A stretch of DNA of 56,184 nucleotides from Bacteroidales bacterium UBA3290 (GTDB taxonomy: Bacteria > Bacteroidota > Bacteroidia > Bacteroidales > UBA932). The translations under genes and the position numbers were made by a program. Numbering within the stretch: the stretch's first letter is position 1; each line of letters starts with the position of its first letter. The stretch covers positions 89,731 to 145,914 of the forward strand of contig DETK01000033.1 of NCBI GenBank assembly GCA_002361615.1, written 5' to 3'. The notes beneath the pieces were generated by a model, which worked only from the letters and a program-made list of their open reading frames with translations, did not search any database and was not told the DNA's origin. Of this stretch, positions 18,301-24,885 are shown piece after piece.

Positions 18301-18737
18301 GCGCCTGCTTCATCCAGTCGCTCCAGGCAGGCACGATAGGATGCTTTCGGTTTGGACTCAGGCAGTTGGATGGCTGCGGTCAACGTCACGCGATTGACGG
18401 GTTCGAGGAAACCGTGTGTCCGGAGCGAGAGTTCTGCTTGGGAACCTTCCACGGTTACCGTGGTCCAGGGACGTGGATCCAGCGGGATGTCGTGCTCGAT
18501 CTTGGAGAGGGGCTTGCCGTCATTGCCGCAGATTTCCACCCACCGGGCGGGCTGCGTTTCGATGATGCCGTCCACGGCCAGCTGGGCCGTGGCATTGTAG
18601 TCGATGGCGCTGGAGTGGTAGGCGGGATGCAGCAGGGCGAGGTTGTCGAGGGAAATACTGCGGGCGCAGGAGGCCAGAAGGAACGCTCCCAATATAATGG
18701 CAGCGGTCCGGAGCAGGTGGGGAAGGTGTATTCTCAT
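15282..18737 (-). CDS. GH2 glycoside hydrolase lipoprotein (exo-beta-glucosaminidase/beta-mannosidase-like) with discoidin-like modules
   Basis: The 1151-residue lipoprotein has lipobox LLASC near residue 24. Two beta-sandwich segments resembling F5/8 (CBM32-like) modules precede the catalytic part, one near 30-75 (ATAQLAVDG) and a clearer one near 205-310 (AWVSATGAQEWLAVDLGEQS). The GH2 part follows: sugar-binding jelly roll about 340-510, Ig-like 520-620, then the TIM barrel with GRGGNWGFSESNLRY. The acid/base is Glu741 in WCGRNEGYPP and the probable nucleophile Glu807 in FHSERGMPNFP. The RGGNWGF and NEGYPPAS wording fits the exo-beta-D-glucosaminidase/mannosylglycoprotein branch of GH2, so an exo-acting enzyme on amino-sugar or mannose glycans is inferred. 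It starts 8 bp after the DUF4298 gene. Its 3' end overlaps the GNAT gene antisense by 62 bp. Confidence 0.85.
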   Translation of the reverse strand: MRIHLPHLLRTAAIILGAFLLASCARSISLDNLALLHPAYHSSAIDYNATAQLAVDGIIETQPARWVEICGNDGKPLSKIEHDIPLDPRPWTTVTVEGSQAELSLRTHGFLEPVNRVTLTAAIQLPESKPKASYRACLERLDEAGAWQAVREFSGVTGRILSVAWEAPQCITSEGWRIKLEVPEAEAIQWQEWLFFRNGERLPLLTSEHFSSAWVSATGAQEWLAVDLGEQSRFHEVRLHWHKAPAKGVLQAGPDSSSWRDLAKIEGNAAERVDTLSVSGRGRWVRLLLDASTDGQPYVLTEMEVLGWRPATTPEKPEWEVARVLGPGVTSEWIPATVPGTVLVSYLENGMLPDPDFSDNQQYISDSYFLAPFIYRTRLALPEGWQPGQPDDRVRLHFDGINWKADVALGGTPIGRIEGAFTEASFDVTDILTEDNNLLEVTVYPPAHPGMTKENTQARCAPNGGTLGGDNPTFHASIGWDWIPTIRGRNMGIWNDVWLERHGPVRILNPNAVSRFSALESLPPIFDTTQARITLSALLVNESSHPVETVWEGSFGEVPFRESVSLSAGESQPVRTEILLENPHLWWPNGYGEPYLYDVEMRAGDSHSVRFQSGVRQITYSASDGNLRIWINGRRLVGRGGNWGFSESNLRYKKADYERAMALHRHENFNLVRNWVGMIGDDEFYEAADRYGILVWQDFWLANPADGPDPDDEAMFMANAENTLLRIRNHPSLLLWCGRNEGYPPASLDKALRALVGRENPESFYLSSSADDIVSGRGPYYRLPSKAYWQLDQIAWYKKESVLFHSERGMPNFPEYESLIRIMKADEAWPPSRMWGIHDFALESAQRGQTFIDAVNAFFGPSFNAETFASRAQWVNYEGYRSLFESRSKYRRGLLLWMSHPAWPSMAFCTYDWFLDTPASYYACRKACEPVHIQWNPLARCVEVVNYSAGAHTALRAEATLFDLQGKSVSTRSATIDAPEDSTTPLFEDLDFAAAGFAPDDTVSAGVCFLRLDLFEGEQCLSHNDYVLPQKEDNLQIINTLPKVALQGDFRWDIDRNCYVATIANPASSPALMLHLSARDYDGERILPAMWSDNYIHLMPGQTQTLTLDLLPDSPFAYTLKIEGFNTDPLELTEQTHLQRVEADKPDAGRH

Positions 18738-18745
18738 ATCCAGGG

Positions 18746-19039
18746 CTATTCGCAGAATTCTTTCATTCTTTCGTGAAGCGAGACGATGTCGCCGAGCAGA
18801 TTGTAGAGTCCGTCTTCGGAGAGGACCCCGCGCTTGAGGTCTTTCGGAACGAGGCCGGCTTCGTCGGCTTCGAAGTCTTCGCGCCAGGCGTTGGTTTCCA
18901 GGTAGTCGGTCAGACGGTCGATATCGACCTTGATGGTTTCGTATTCGTCGAGCGCTTTTTCCAGCGCCTGGACGGCGGCCGCCGTCCGGTCGAACGCCGC
19001 TTCCATGGCGGCAATCCGTTGCAGGGTGAATTCGTTCAT
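18746..19039 (-). CDS. DUF4298 domain protein
   Basis: This 97-residue cytoplasmic protein matches the DUF4298 family in length and wording (RIAAMEAAFDR near the N-terminus, YETIKVDIDRLTDYLETNAW centrally, LPKDLKRGVLSEDGLYNLL toward the end). It is mostly helical and acidic, with a likely coiled coil in the first 50 residues. The molecular function of the family is unknown. It is the first gene of a two-gene unit with the GH2 hydrolase, 8 bp apart. That may only reflect genome compaction. Confidence 0.85.
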   Translation of the reverse strand: MNEFTLQRIAAMEAAFDRTAAAVQALEKALDEYETIKVDIDRLTDYLETNAWREDFEADEAGLVPKDLKRGVLSEDGLYNLLGDIVSLHERMKEFCE

Positions 19040-19076
19040 GGCACAGTGCTTCAGCAGAAATGATCCTTAGTTTTTA

Positions 19077-19084
19077 CAAAAATA
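19077..19084 (-). promoter_or_regulatory. -7 promoter element of the DUF4298-GH2 unit
   Basis: The minus strand reads TATTTTTG, an exact TAnnTTTG match, 37 bp upstream of the DUF4298 ATG (19039). The surrounding gap is AT-rich in an otherwise GC-rich region. A plus-strand near-match, TAATTTAG at 19095-19102, could serve the M13 gene. Confidence 0.45.
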
Positions 19085-19134
19085 AGAATTTTTGTAATTT
19101 AGCGGTCCGATAACGACAACAAAACCCTTGTAAT

Positions 19135-21165
19135 ATGCGTTTCAAAATGATTCTTTTGTTTGCCGCAGCGGGCCTCGCCGCCTGCGCGTGCGGACCCAAG
19201 CAGCCGGACAAGTATGCCGGCATCAACTACGATTACATGGACACCTCCGTGCGTCCCGGCGACGATTTCGCCAAGTATTCCACCGGACACTGGATCGATT
19301 ACAATCCGCAGCCGAAGGAGTATCCTTCCTGGGGCGCATTCACGAAACTCCGTGAAGACAACACCAAGACCCTGGCCGGCCTGATCCAGGGACTCGCGTC
19401 TCAGGACAACGAAAAGGGCAGCATCGCCCAGAAGATCGGCGACCTCTACAACATGGCCATGGACTCCGTCCGCCTGAACGCTGAAGGTGCCGCTCCGCTC
19501 AAGGCCCATCTGGCGGAAATCGATGCCATCAAGTCGCGCGAGGACTTGCTGGAATATTGCGCCAAGGAACACGACAATCTGCTCTTCGGCCTGTATGTCG
19601 GTGCAGACGAAAAAGATTCCGACAACAATATCGTTTCCATCAGCCAGGGCGGTCTGACCCTGCGCAACAAGGACTATTACACGTCCAAGGATCCCCAGAA
19701 CGTCCTGGTCCGCGAAGCCACGAAAGACCACATGAAGAACCTCTTCGTGCTGGCAGGCTACTCCGAGAAAGATGCCAAGGACAAGGTGCGCCGCATCTGG
19801 GCCCTCGAAACAGAACTGGCAGCCTCGCACTACTCCATGGAGGAGCAGCGGGTTCCGGAAAAGAACTACCACAAGATGAGTGTCGATGAGCTGACCAAGC
19901 TCTGCAAGCCGTTCGACTGGAAGACCTATCTGAAGAACTACCGCTACGACAAGACCGATGTCGTGGACCTCGGCCAGCCCGAGCCCGTGGCCAAGGCCTG
20001 CAAACTGCTGATGACCGCGCCGCTCGAGACCCTCAAGGACATCTATCGCTGGAAGCTCATCAACAGCGGTTCCTCGCTGCTGTCCGATGATTTCGCGCAG
20101 GAAAACTTCGAGTACAGCCGCAAGATCTACGGCACCCAGGAAATCACCCCGCGCTGGAAGCGTGCGGTCAGCCTGGTGGACGGTCTGATGTCCGACGCCG
20201 TGGGCCAGATGTACGTGGAGAAATACTTCCCGGCCCAGGCCAAGACCGAAATGGTCGACCTGGTCGGCAAGCTCCAGAAGTCGCTGGGCGAACGCATCAA
20301 GGCCCAGGAATGGATGACCGACGAGACCAAGGAAAAGGCGCTCGACAAGCTTGACGCCTTCACCGTGAAGGTGGGCTACCCCGACAAGTGGGACGACCTG
20401 ACCCCGCTGGTGATCGACCCTGAGAAGTCGCTCTACGAGAACGCCCGCGTGGCTTCCGATTTCTACTGGGACCTGAGCTACAACAAGCGCTACAACAAGC
20501 CGGTTGACAAGGACGAATGGCTGATGCCCGCCCAGATGGTCAATGCTTACTACAATCCGACGACCAACGAGATCTGCTTCCCGGCCGCCATCCTGCAGCC
20601 GCCGTTCTTCGATATGAACGCGGACGCCGCCGCCAACTACGGCGCCATCGGCGTGGTGATCGGCCACGAGATGACCCACGGTTTCGACGACCAGGGACGC
20701 CTCTACACGAAGGAAGGCAATCTGGAGAACTGGTGGACCGAGGAAGACGCCGAAGGTTTCAAGAAGCCTTGCGACGCGATGGTCGAATACTTCAACAGCC
20801 TCTGGGTGATTCCGAACGACCTCCATGCCAACGGTGCGCTCACGCTGGGTGAGAACCTGGCCGACCACGGTGGCCTGAACATCTCCTACAACGCATTCCA
20901 GATGTGGCAGAATGAGAACGGACGCCTCAAGGACGACAACGGTTTCACGCCTGAGCAGCGCTTCTTCCTCGCGTATGCCAACGTGTGGGCAGGCAGCACC
21001 TCCGAGGAGATGCTCCGCTACAATACGATGATGGATGTGCACTCCGTGCATTATCTTCGCATCAACGGCGCCCTCGCCCAGTGCGACTACTGGTATGACG
21101 CCTTCGGCATCCAGCCGGGCGATGCGATGTATGTGGCACCCGAAAACCGTGTACGCGTGTGGTAA
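19135..21165 (+). CDS. M13 family zinc metallopeptidase lipoprotein (neprilysin/PepO-like)
   Basis: This 676-residue protein is of standard length for bacterial M13 peptidases. The N-terminal signal ends in AACAC, with a lipobox Cys near residue 18-20, placing it on the cell envelope. The catalytic zinc motif HEMTH is at 511-515, inside GVVIGHEMTHGFDDQGR, and the third zinc ligand is Glu573 in GENLADHGGLN. The substrate-positioning motif NAYYNPTTNEICFPAAILQPPFF lies upstream of it. Such enzymes cut small peptides; a nutritional or signalling-peptide role is inferred. A GTG-started gene overlaps its last 7 bases, so translation coupling is likely. Confidence 0.95.
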   Translation: MRFKMILLFAAAGLAACACGPKQPDKYAGINYDYMDTSVRPGDDFAKYSTGHWIDYNPQPKEYPSWGAFTKLREDNTKTLAGLIQGLASQDNEKGSIAQKIGDLYNMAMDSVRLNAEGAAPLKAHLAEIDAIKSREDLLEYCAKEHDNLLFGLYVGADEKDSDNNIVSISQGGLTLRNKDYYTSKDPQNVLVREATKDHMKNLFVLAGYSEKDAKDKVRRIWALETELAASHYSMEEQRVPEKNYHKMSVDELTKLCKPFDWKTYLKNYRYDKTDVVDLGQPEPVAKACKLLMTAPLETLKDIYRWKLINSGSSLLSDDFAQENFEYSRKIYGTQEITPRWKRAVSLVDGLMSDAVGQMYVEKYFPAQAKTEMVDLVGKLQKSLGERIKAQEWMTDETKEKALDKLDAFTVKVGYPDKWDDLTPLVIDPEKSLYENARVASDFYWDLSYNKRYNKPVDKDEWLMPAQMVNAYYNPTTNEICFPAAILQPPFFDMNADAAANYGAIGVVIGHEMTHGFDDQGRLYTKEGNLENWWTEEDAEGFKKPCDAMVEYFNSLWVIPNDLHANGALTLGENLADHGGLNISYNAFQMWQNENGRLKDDNGFTPEQRFFLAYANVWAGSTSEEMLRYNTMMDVHSVHYLRINGALAQCDYWYDAFGIQPGDAMYVAPENRVRVW

Positions 21166-21635
21166 GGAATTCTCTTCTTTCGCTGTTGCTGCTGCTGTCC
21201 TTCTTCGGACTCCGGGCACAAAATTCTGAGCTTTCGCCCTATTACTGCCCGGTGCCTCCTGTCGACAGCACCTTGACGGCAGGGGAGGCTGCCCGCGACA
21301 ATATCTGGCCGGGATTCGGAACCGGATCCCGCCGGCAGGCCGATATGGAATCTGCCGCGGCCTTCCGTACGGCCGACGCACTGGGCGTCGCTTTCGCAGG
21401 CGTCGGCCTGGTCGGCCTGACGGCGACCGCCATCCAGCACAGTGCCGGTGCCAAGATGTTTTCCACCGGCTCGAACGTCGGCTACTACGTCTTCGGTGGT
21501 GCCGCCGTCCTGGGTATTGCAACAGTCGTCACTTCGCGCGTCCTGGCTGTCCGCCGGGCGCGCGAATACGATCTTTTCCTGTTTCCGGCTACCGTCCCCG
21601 GCGGAGCCGCCCTCTCTCTTACCCTTCAATTCTGA
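21159..21635 (+). CDS. Small envelope protein of unknown function
   Basis: This 158-residue protein has a signal peptide (LLSLLLLLSFFGLRAQ). A Cys/Pro-containing N-terminal part follows (YYCPVPPVDSTL), then two hydrophobic segments at about 70-88 (ALGVAFAGVGLVGLTATAI) and 100-125 (VGYYVFGGAAVLGIATVV) separated by a short polar stretch. The C-terminus LSLTLQF resembles an outer-membrane beta-strand ending in Phe. The start is a GTG at 21159, overlapping the last 7 bases of the M13 gene; no ATG would preserve the signal peptide. I do not recognise a family. Its place between an envelope peptidase and a periplasmic thioredoxin suggests an envelope role only. Confidence 0.65.
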   Translation: MVRNSLLSLLLLLSFFGLRAQNSELSPYYCPVPPVDSTLTAGEAARDNIWPGFGTGSRRQADMESAAAFRTADALGVAFAGVGLVGLTATAIQHSAGAKMFSTGSNVGYYVFGGAAVLGIATVVTSRVLAVRRAREYDLFLFPATVPGGAALSLTLQF

Positions 21636-21640
21636 GAACA

Positions 21641-22144
21641 ATGAAAAAATGGACGATCCTCGCCTTGCTGCTGATGTTCCTGCCTGTGGCGGCCGGAGCG
21701 CAGGAAGGCGTCAAGAAAGTGTATGACGAGACCATCAACCAGATGGAACAGATCGACCAGGCCGTCAAGAAGGCCAAGGCCGAAAACAAGTTCGTGATCT
21801 GCCAGGTGGGCGGCAACTGGTGCCCCTGGTGCCTGCGTTTCGCCGACTTCATCACGAAGGATGCCGAGATCAGCAAGCTGGTCGATGCGAATTACGTGTA
21901 TATCCACGTGGATTATTCTCCCAAGAGTTTCAAGGACAACCCCGCCCGCAAGAAACTGTCCGAGCAGACGATGAAACGCCTCGGCAACCCGGGCCGTTTC
22001 GGTTATCCCGTGTTCGTGGTACTCGACCAGAAAGGCCGGGTCATCCACACGCAAGACTCCAGTTATCTCGAAGAGGGACAGGGATATAGCAAAGAAAAAG
22101 TCGTCCGGTTCTTCAAGAACTGGACGACGGAAGCCGTGCAATAA
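21641..22144 (+). CDS. Periplasmic thioredoxin-family protein
   Basis: This 167-residue protein has a signal peptide (1-20, ending VAAGAQ). The thioredoxin fold carries the redox motif WCPWC with Cys61 and Cys64, then a cis-Pro segment FGYPVFVVLDQKG. It belongs to the thioredoxin_7/DUF255-like group that supplies reducing or isomerase activity in the periplasm. The WCPWC motif is unusual in having Trp between the Cys pair. It lies 5 bp after the unknown envelope gene and is the last gene of the M13 unit. Partner proteins cannot be named. Confidence 0.85.
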   Translation: MKKWTILALLLMFLPVAAGAQEGVKKVYDETINQMEQIDQAVKKAKAENKFVICQVGGNWCPWCLRFADFITKDAEISKLVDANYVYIHVDYSPKSFKDNPARKKLSEQTMKRLGNPGRFGYPVFVVLDQKGRVIHTQDSSYLEEGQGYSKEKVVRFFKNWTTEAVQ

Positions 22145-22168
22145 TCGTTCACGGCCCAGTTTTCGACG

Positions 22169-22198
22169 AAGGTCTGCCGGCTTAGCCCAGCAGGCCTT
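22169..22198. terminator. Possible hairpin between convergent thioredoxin and htpG genes
   Basis: A 9-bp stem (22169-22177 with 22190-22198, AAGGTCTGC with GCAGGCCTT, one G-T pair), extended by 2 bp past a mismatch, spans the htpG stop codon. There is no T-tract on either side, so it is a weak terminator candidate. It partly reflects the htpG C-terminal codons. Confidence 0.35.
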
Positions 22199-24047
22199 CG
22201 CTGCGTTTGATGAAGTCGGAGAGCGCCTTGCCCTTGAGCATGCCGTTGGCCAGCAGCGCCAGGTCGGTAGCCTGCTTGAGCAGCGTGTTGTCGGCCGTAA
22301 GGCCCTTGACGCCCGTCTCGCCCATCACCTTGCGGATCACCGGGTTCTCGGCATTGACCGTGATGTTGTAGCTCTCAGGCAGTTCTCCGTAGAAGTTCAT
22401 GCCGCCGCCCAGGGCCGCCATATCGCGGTAGCGGCGCATGAATTCGCTCTGCGTGATGAGGATGGGGGAGGCGTCCTCGCCCAGATTCTCCATCTTGACT
22501 TCATACTTGTTCTCCTTCGGAAGCAGCTCCTCGAATACGCCTGAAACGTATTTGGCGTCGTCCTCCGAGATCTCGAACTTCGTGCGTTCCTCCTTCTCCA
22601 CGAGGCGGTCGATAGCCTCCGCATCGACGCGCTTGAAGGTAGCGTCTTTCAGCTTGGTTTCCAGCAGGTTGACGAAATGCGCATCGAGCGGGCAGTCGAA
22701 CACCAGCACGTCGTATCCCTTCGCCTTGGCGGCCTCCACATACTGATACTGGGCCACGGCGTCGGTGCAGTAGAGATAGACCACCTTCTTGTCCTTGTTG
22801 GTCTGGTTCTCCTTGATCTTTCCGGCGTATTCGTCATACTTGAAGAACTTGCCTTCCGTGTTTTTCATCAGGGCGAACTTCAGGGCGCGCTCGCAGAACT
22901 TCTCGTCGGTGAGCATGCCGTATTCGATGAAGAGCTTCAGGTTGTCCCATTTCTGCTCGAATTCTTCCTTCTTGTTCTTGGAAATCTCCTCGAGCCGGTC
23001 GGCCACCTTCTTGGTGATGTAGGAGGAGATCTTCTTCACATTGGCGTCTTCCTGCAGGTAGCTGCGCGAGACGTTGAGCGGGATGTCGGGCGAGTCGATG
23101 ACGCCGTGCAGCAGGGTCAGGAACTCCGGCACGATGTTCTCCACGGAGTCCGTGACGAACATCTGGTTGCAGTAGAGCTGGATCTTGTTGCGCGTGACCT
23201 CGAGCCGGTCCTTGATCTTCGGGAAGTAGAGGATACCCGTCAGGTTGAACGGGTAGTCCACGTTGAGGTGGATGTGGAAGAGCGGGTCTTCCTGCATCGG
23301 ATAGAGTTTGTTGTAGAAGGTCAGATAGTCTTCGTCCTTGAGCTCGGAGGGTTTGCGGGTCCACAACGGCTCGGTGTCGTTGACGATGTTGTCTTTGTCG
23401 GTATCGACATACTTGCCGTCCTTCCACTCTTTCTGCTTGCCCAGGCAGATGGGCACGGGCATGAACTTGCAGTACTTATTGAGCAGCGCGCCGATCTTCG
23501 CTTCCTCGGCGAATTCCTCGCTGTCCGCGTCGAGGAAGAGGGTGATAGTGGTACCGCGGTCTTCCCGTTTGCATTCCGTCATGGTGAAGTCCGGTTCGCC
23601 CAGACATTCCCACTTCACAGCCTTGGCGCCTTCCTTCCAGGAGAGCGTCTCGATGCGCACTTTCTGCGACACCATGAAGGCCGAGTAGAAGCCCAGTCCG
23701 AAATGGCCGATGATATTGCCGGCCTTGTCCTTGTATTTCTCCAGGAATTCCCCGGCCGACGAGAAGGCGATCTGGTTGATATATTTGTCCACTTCCTCCT
23801 CCGTCATGCCGATGCCGCGGTCCGTGATCTTGATGGTCTTGGCCTTGTTGTCCACATCCACGCGGATGGTCAGGTCGCCCAGCTCACCCTTGAATTCGCC
23901 GGTTCCGGCGAGTGCCTTCAGCTTCTGGGTGGCATCCACCGCATTGGCCACGACCTCGCGCAAGAAGATGTCATGGTCGGAATACAAGAATTTTTTGATG
24001 ACCGGAAAGATATTTTCCGTTGTCACGCCGATTTTTCCTTTCGTCAT
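22182..24047 (-). CDS. htpG: Molecular chaperone HtpG (bacterial Hsp90)
   Basis: This 621-residue protein is the standard length for HtpG. The GHKL ATPase N-terminus shows FLREVVANAVDA at 28-39 (Glu31, Asn35), DRGIGM at 76-81 and GHFGLGFYSAF at 114-124. The middle domain contains NVSRSYLQEDANVKKI with the catalytic-loop Arg. The C-terminal dimerisation domain ends in KRSEGLLG. It is a dimeric cytoplasmic chaperone that remodels client proteins during stress. It stands alone on the minus strand between convergent and divergent neighbours. Its upstream region has a likely -33/-7 pair with a GC-rich inverted-repeat arm between them. Confidence 0.97.
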   Translation of the reverse strand: MTKGKIGVTTENIFPVIKKFLYSDHDIFLREVVANAVDATQKLKALAGTGEFKGELGDLTIRVDVDNKAKTIKITDRGIGMTEEEVDKYINQIAFSSAGEFLEKYKDKAGNIIGHFGLGFYSAFMVSQKVRIETLSWKEGAKAVKWECLGEPDFTMTECKREDRGTTITLFLDADSEEFAEEAKIGALLNKYCKFMPVPICLGKQKEWKDGKYVDTDKDNIVNDTEPLWTRKPSELKDEDYLTFYNKLYPMQEDPLFHIHLNVDYPFNLTGILYFPKIKDRLEVTRNKIQLYCNQMFVTDSVENIVPEFLTLLHGVIDSPDIPLNVSRSYLQEDANVKKISSYITKKVADRLEEISKNKKEEFEQKWDNLKLFIEYGMLTDEKFCERALKFALMKNTEGKFFKYDEYAGKIKENQTNKDKKVVYLYCTDAVAQYQYVEAAKAKGYDVLVFDCPLDAHFVNLLETKLKDATFKRVDAEAIDRLVEKEERTKFEISEDDAKYVSGVFEELLPKENKYEVKMENLGEDASPILITQSEFMRRYRDMAALGGGMNFYGELPESYNITVNAENPVIRKVMGETGVKGLTADNTLLKQATDLALLANGMLKGKALSDFIKRSEGLLG

Positions 24048-24093
24048 AGCTATCTTTTTTAATATTTTTCGTTTCTGGCACCCTGAAAATCAA

Positions 24094-24123
24094 AAAAGAT
24101 ACCATCGCCCCGGGCGCGACAAA
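24094..24123 (-). promoter_or_regulatory. Candidate htpG promoter (-33 TTTG, -7 TATCTTTT)
   Basis: On the minus strand TTTG (24120-24123) is followed after 18 bp by TATCTTTT (24094-24101), a one-mismatch match to TAnnTTTG. The leader to the htpG ATG is about 40 nt. The GC-rich repeat arm 24106-24115 fills most of the spacer, which is where an operator would act. Confidence 0.45.
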
Positions 24124-24157
24124 ATGTCAGTTTTCTAAAAAACACCTGCCCGGGGCG
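24106..24157. repeat. GC-rich perfect inverted repeat in the htpG-fimbrial intergenic region
   Basis: CGCCCCGGGC (24106-24115) and GCCCGGGGCG (24148-24157) form a perfect 10-bp inverted repeat around an AT-rich 32-bp spacer. The spacer itself contains small palindromes (GACAAAATGTC; GTTTT..AAAAC). It lies in the 247-bp divergent gap. One arm sits inside the predicted htpG promoter. It could be an operator pair, a hairpin or a small invertible segment. Confidence 0.55.
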
Positions 24158-24261
24158 CCTTCTTCGAAGCCTCAAATCCACATTTTCCGCCGCTTTCTCG
24201 AGATGCTGGAAACTTTCACCGGGAAACCGCTCCGAGTTTTTTTCCAGGGGTGGGGCCGTTG

Positions 24262-24269
24262 TAGTTTTG
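24262..24269 (+). promoter_or_regulatory. -7 promoter element of the fimbrial operon
   Basis: TAGTTTTG matches TAnnTTTG exactly and ends 25 bp before the first ATG of the operon (24295). A run of T at 24237-24243, about 18-20 bp upstream, occupies the -33 position but lacks the G. It is the best promoter candidate for the 16-kb unit. No flanking invertase-type repeats longer than 10 bp enclose it. Confidence 0.5.
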
Positions 24270-24294
24270 CCGCCGTAAAAAAACACGCGGTTCC

Positions 24295-24879
24295 ATGAAA
24301 CATCGCTTTGCACTGGCAGTCTGTCTGTTTTTGACGACAATCCTTTCCGCACAGGAAGTCTCTCTTTCCACCAATCTGCTCGATTGGGCGAATCTGGGCA
24401 CGGCCAACCTCCAGGCCGGAATCTCGTTCAGCCGGCATCTGAGCCTTCACGCAGGCGCCCGCTACAATAAGTGGGACTTCGGCTCTGCCGAGAAGGGTAC
24501 GGCCTTTCAGAACCGGGCCCGTACGGCTTCGCTGGGCGTCCGCTACTGGCCTTGGAACGTCTATTCGTCATGGTGGCTCGGCCTGAAAGCCCAAGCGGAG
24601 GAATACAACCGGGGAGGGCTGTTCAAGCGACTCGAGACGGAGGAAGGCGTGGCTGCGGGACTTGGGATGGGTGCGGGTTACAGCCGTATGCTCGACGATC
24701 ACTGGAACCTCGACTTTGCGCTGGGATTCTGGGCCGGGCGTGCCTGGTATACCCGATATCGCTGTCCGCGTTGCGGCCGGACACTCCAGCGGGAAGACGG
24801 AACGCCGATCCGCGATGCGGTCAAGTGGTTCATCCTCCCTTCCAACGACATCCAGGTATCCCTGACCTATATTTTCTGA
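24295..24879 (+). CDS. DUF3575 outer-membrane protein, first gene of the fimbrial operon
   Basis: This 194-residue protein has a signal peptide (1-19, ending ILSAQ). A small beta-barrel-like DUF3575 domain follows: EVSLSTNLLDWANLGTANL, then LSLHAGARYNKWDF, and a final strand SNDIQVSLTYIF ending in Phe as in outer-membrane proteins. DUF3575 genes recur in Bacteroidales fimbrial operons and are thought to assist assembly at the outer membrane; the exact role is unknown. A loop near 157-165 contains CPRCGR, a zinc-knuckle-like pair, which is odd for a surface barrel. The next gene (OmpA-like) starts 6 bp downstream. The same two domains appear fused in a later gene of this operon. Confidence 0.8.
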   Translation: MKHRFALAVCLFLTTILSAQEVSLSTNLLDWANLGTANLQAGISFSRHLSLHAGARYNKWDFGSAEKGTAFQNRARTASLGVRYWPWNVYSSWWLGLKAQAEEYNRGGLFKRLETEEGVAAGLGMGAGYSRMLDDHWNLDFALGFWAGRAWYTRYRCPRCGRTLQREDGTPIRDAVKWFILPSNDIQVSLTYIF

Positions 24880-24885
24880 CAGCCG

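Noticed and set aside
19099..21522. 807-residue open frame on the minus strand, antisense to the M13 peptidase
   Set aside because: It mirrors the codon structure of the peptidase gene in GC-rich DNA and has low-complexity, Val/His/Gly-rich composition without motifs. The plus strand has HEMTH and all family features.
22145..22181. Strong terminator between thioredoxin and htpG
   Set aside because: The hairpin lacks a T-tract and overlaps the htpG stop codons, so only a weak candidate is listed.
24048..24294. Invertible fimbrial promoter like the Bacteroides phase switches
   Set aside because: The only inverted repeat (10 bp, 24106-24157) does not enclose the -7 box at 24262, and no serine or tyrosine recombinase is nearby. 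It is kept only as an operator or hairpin candidate.
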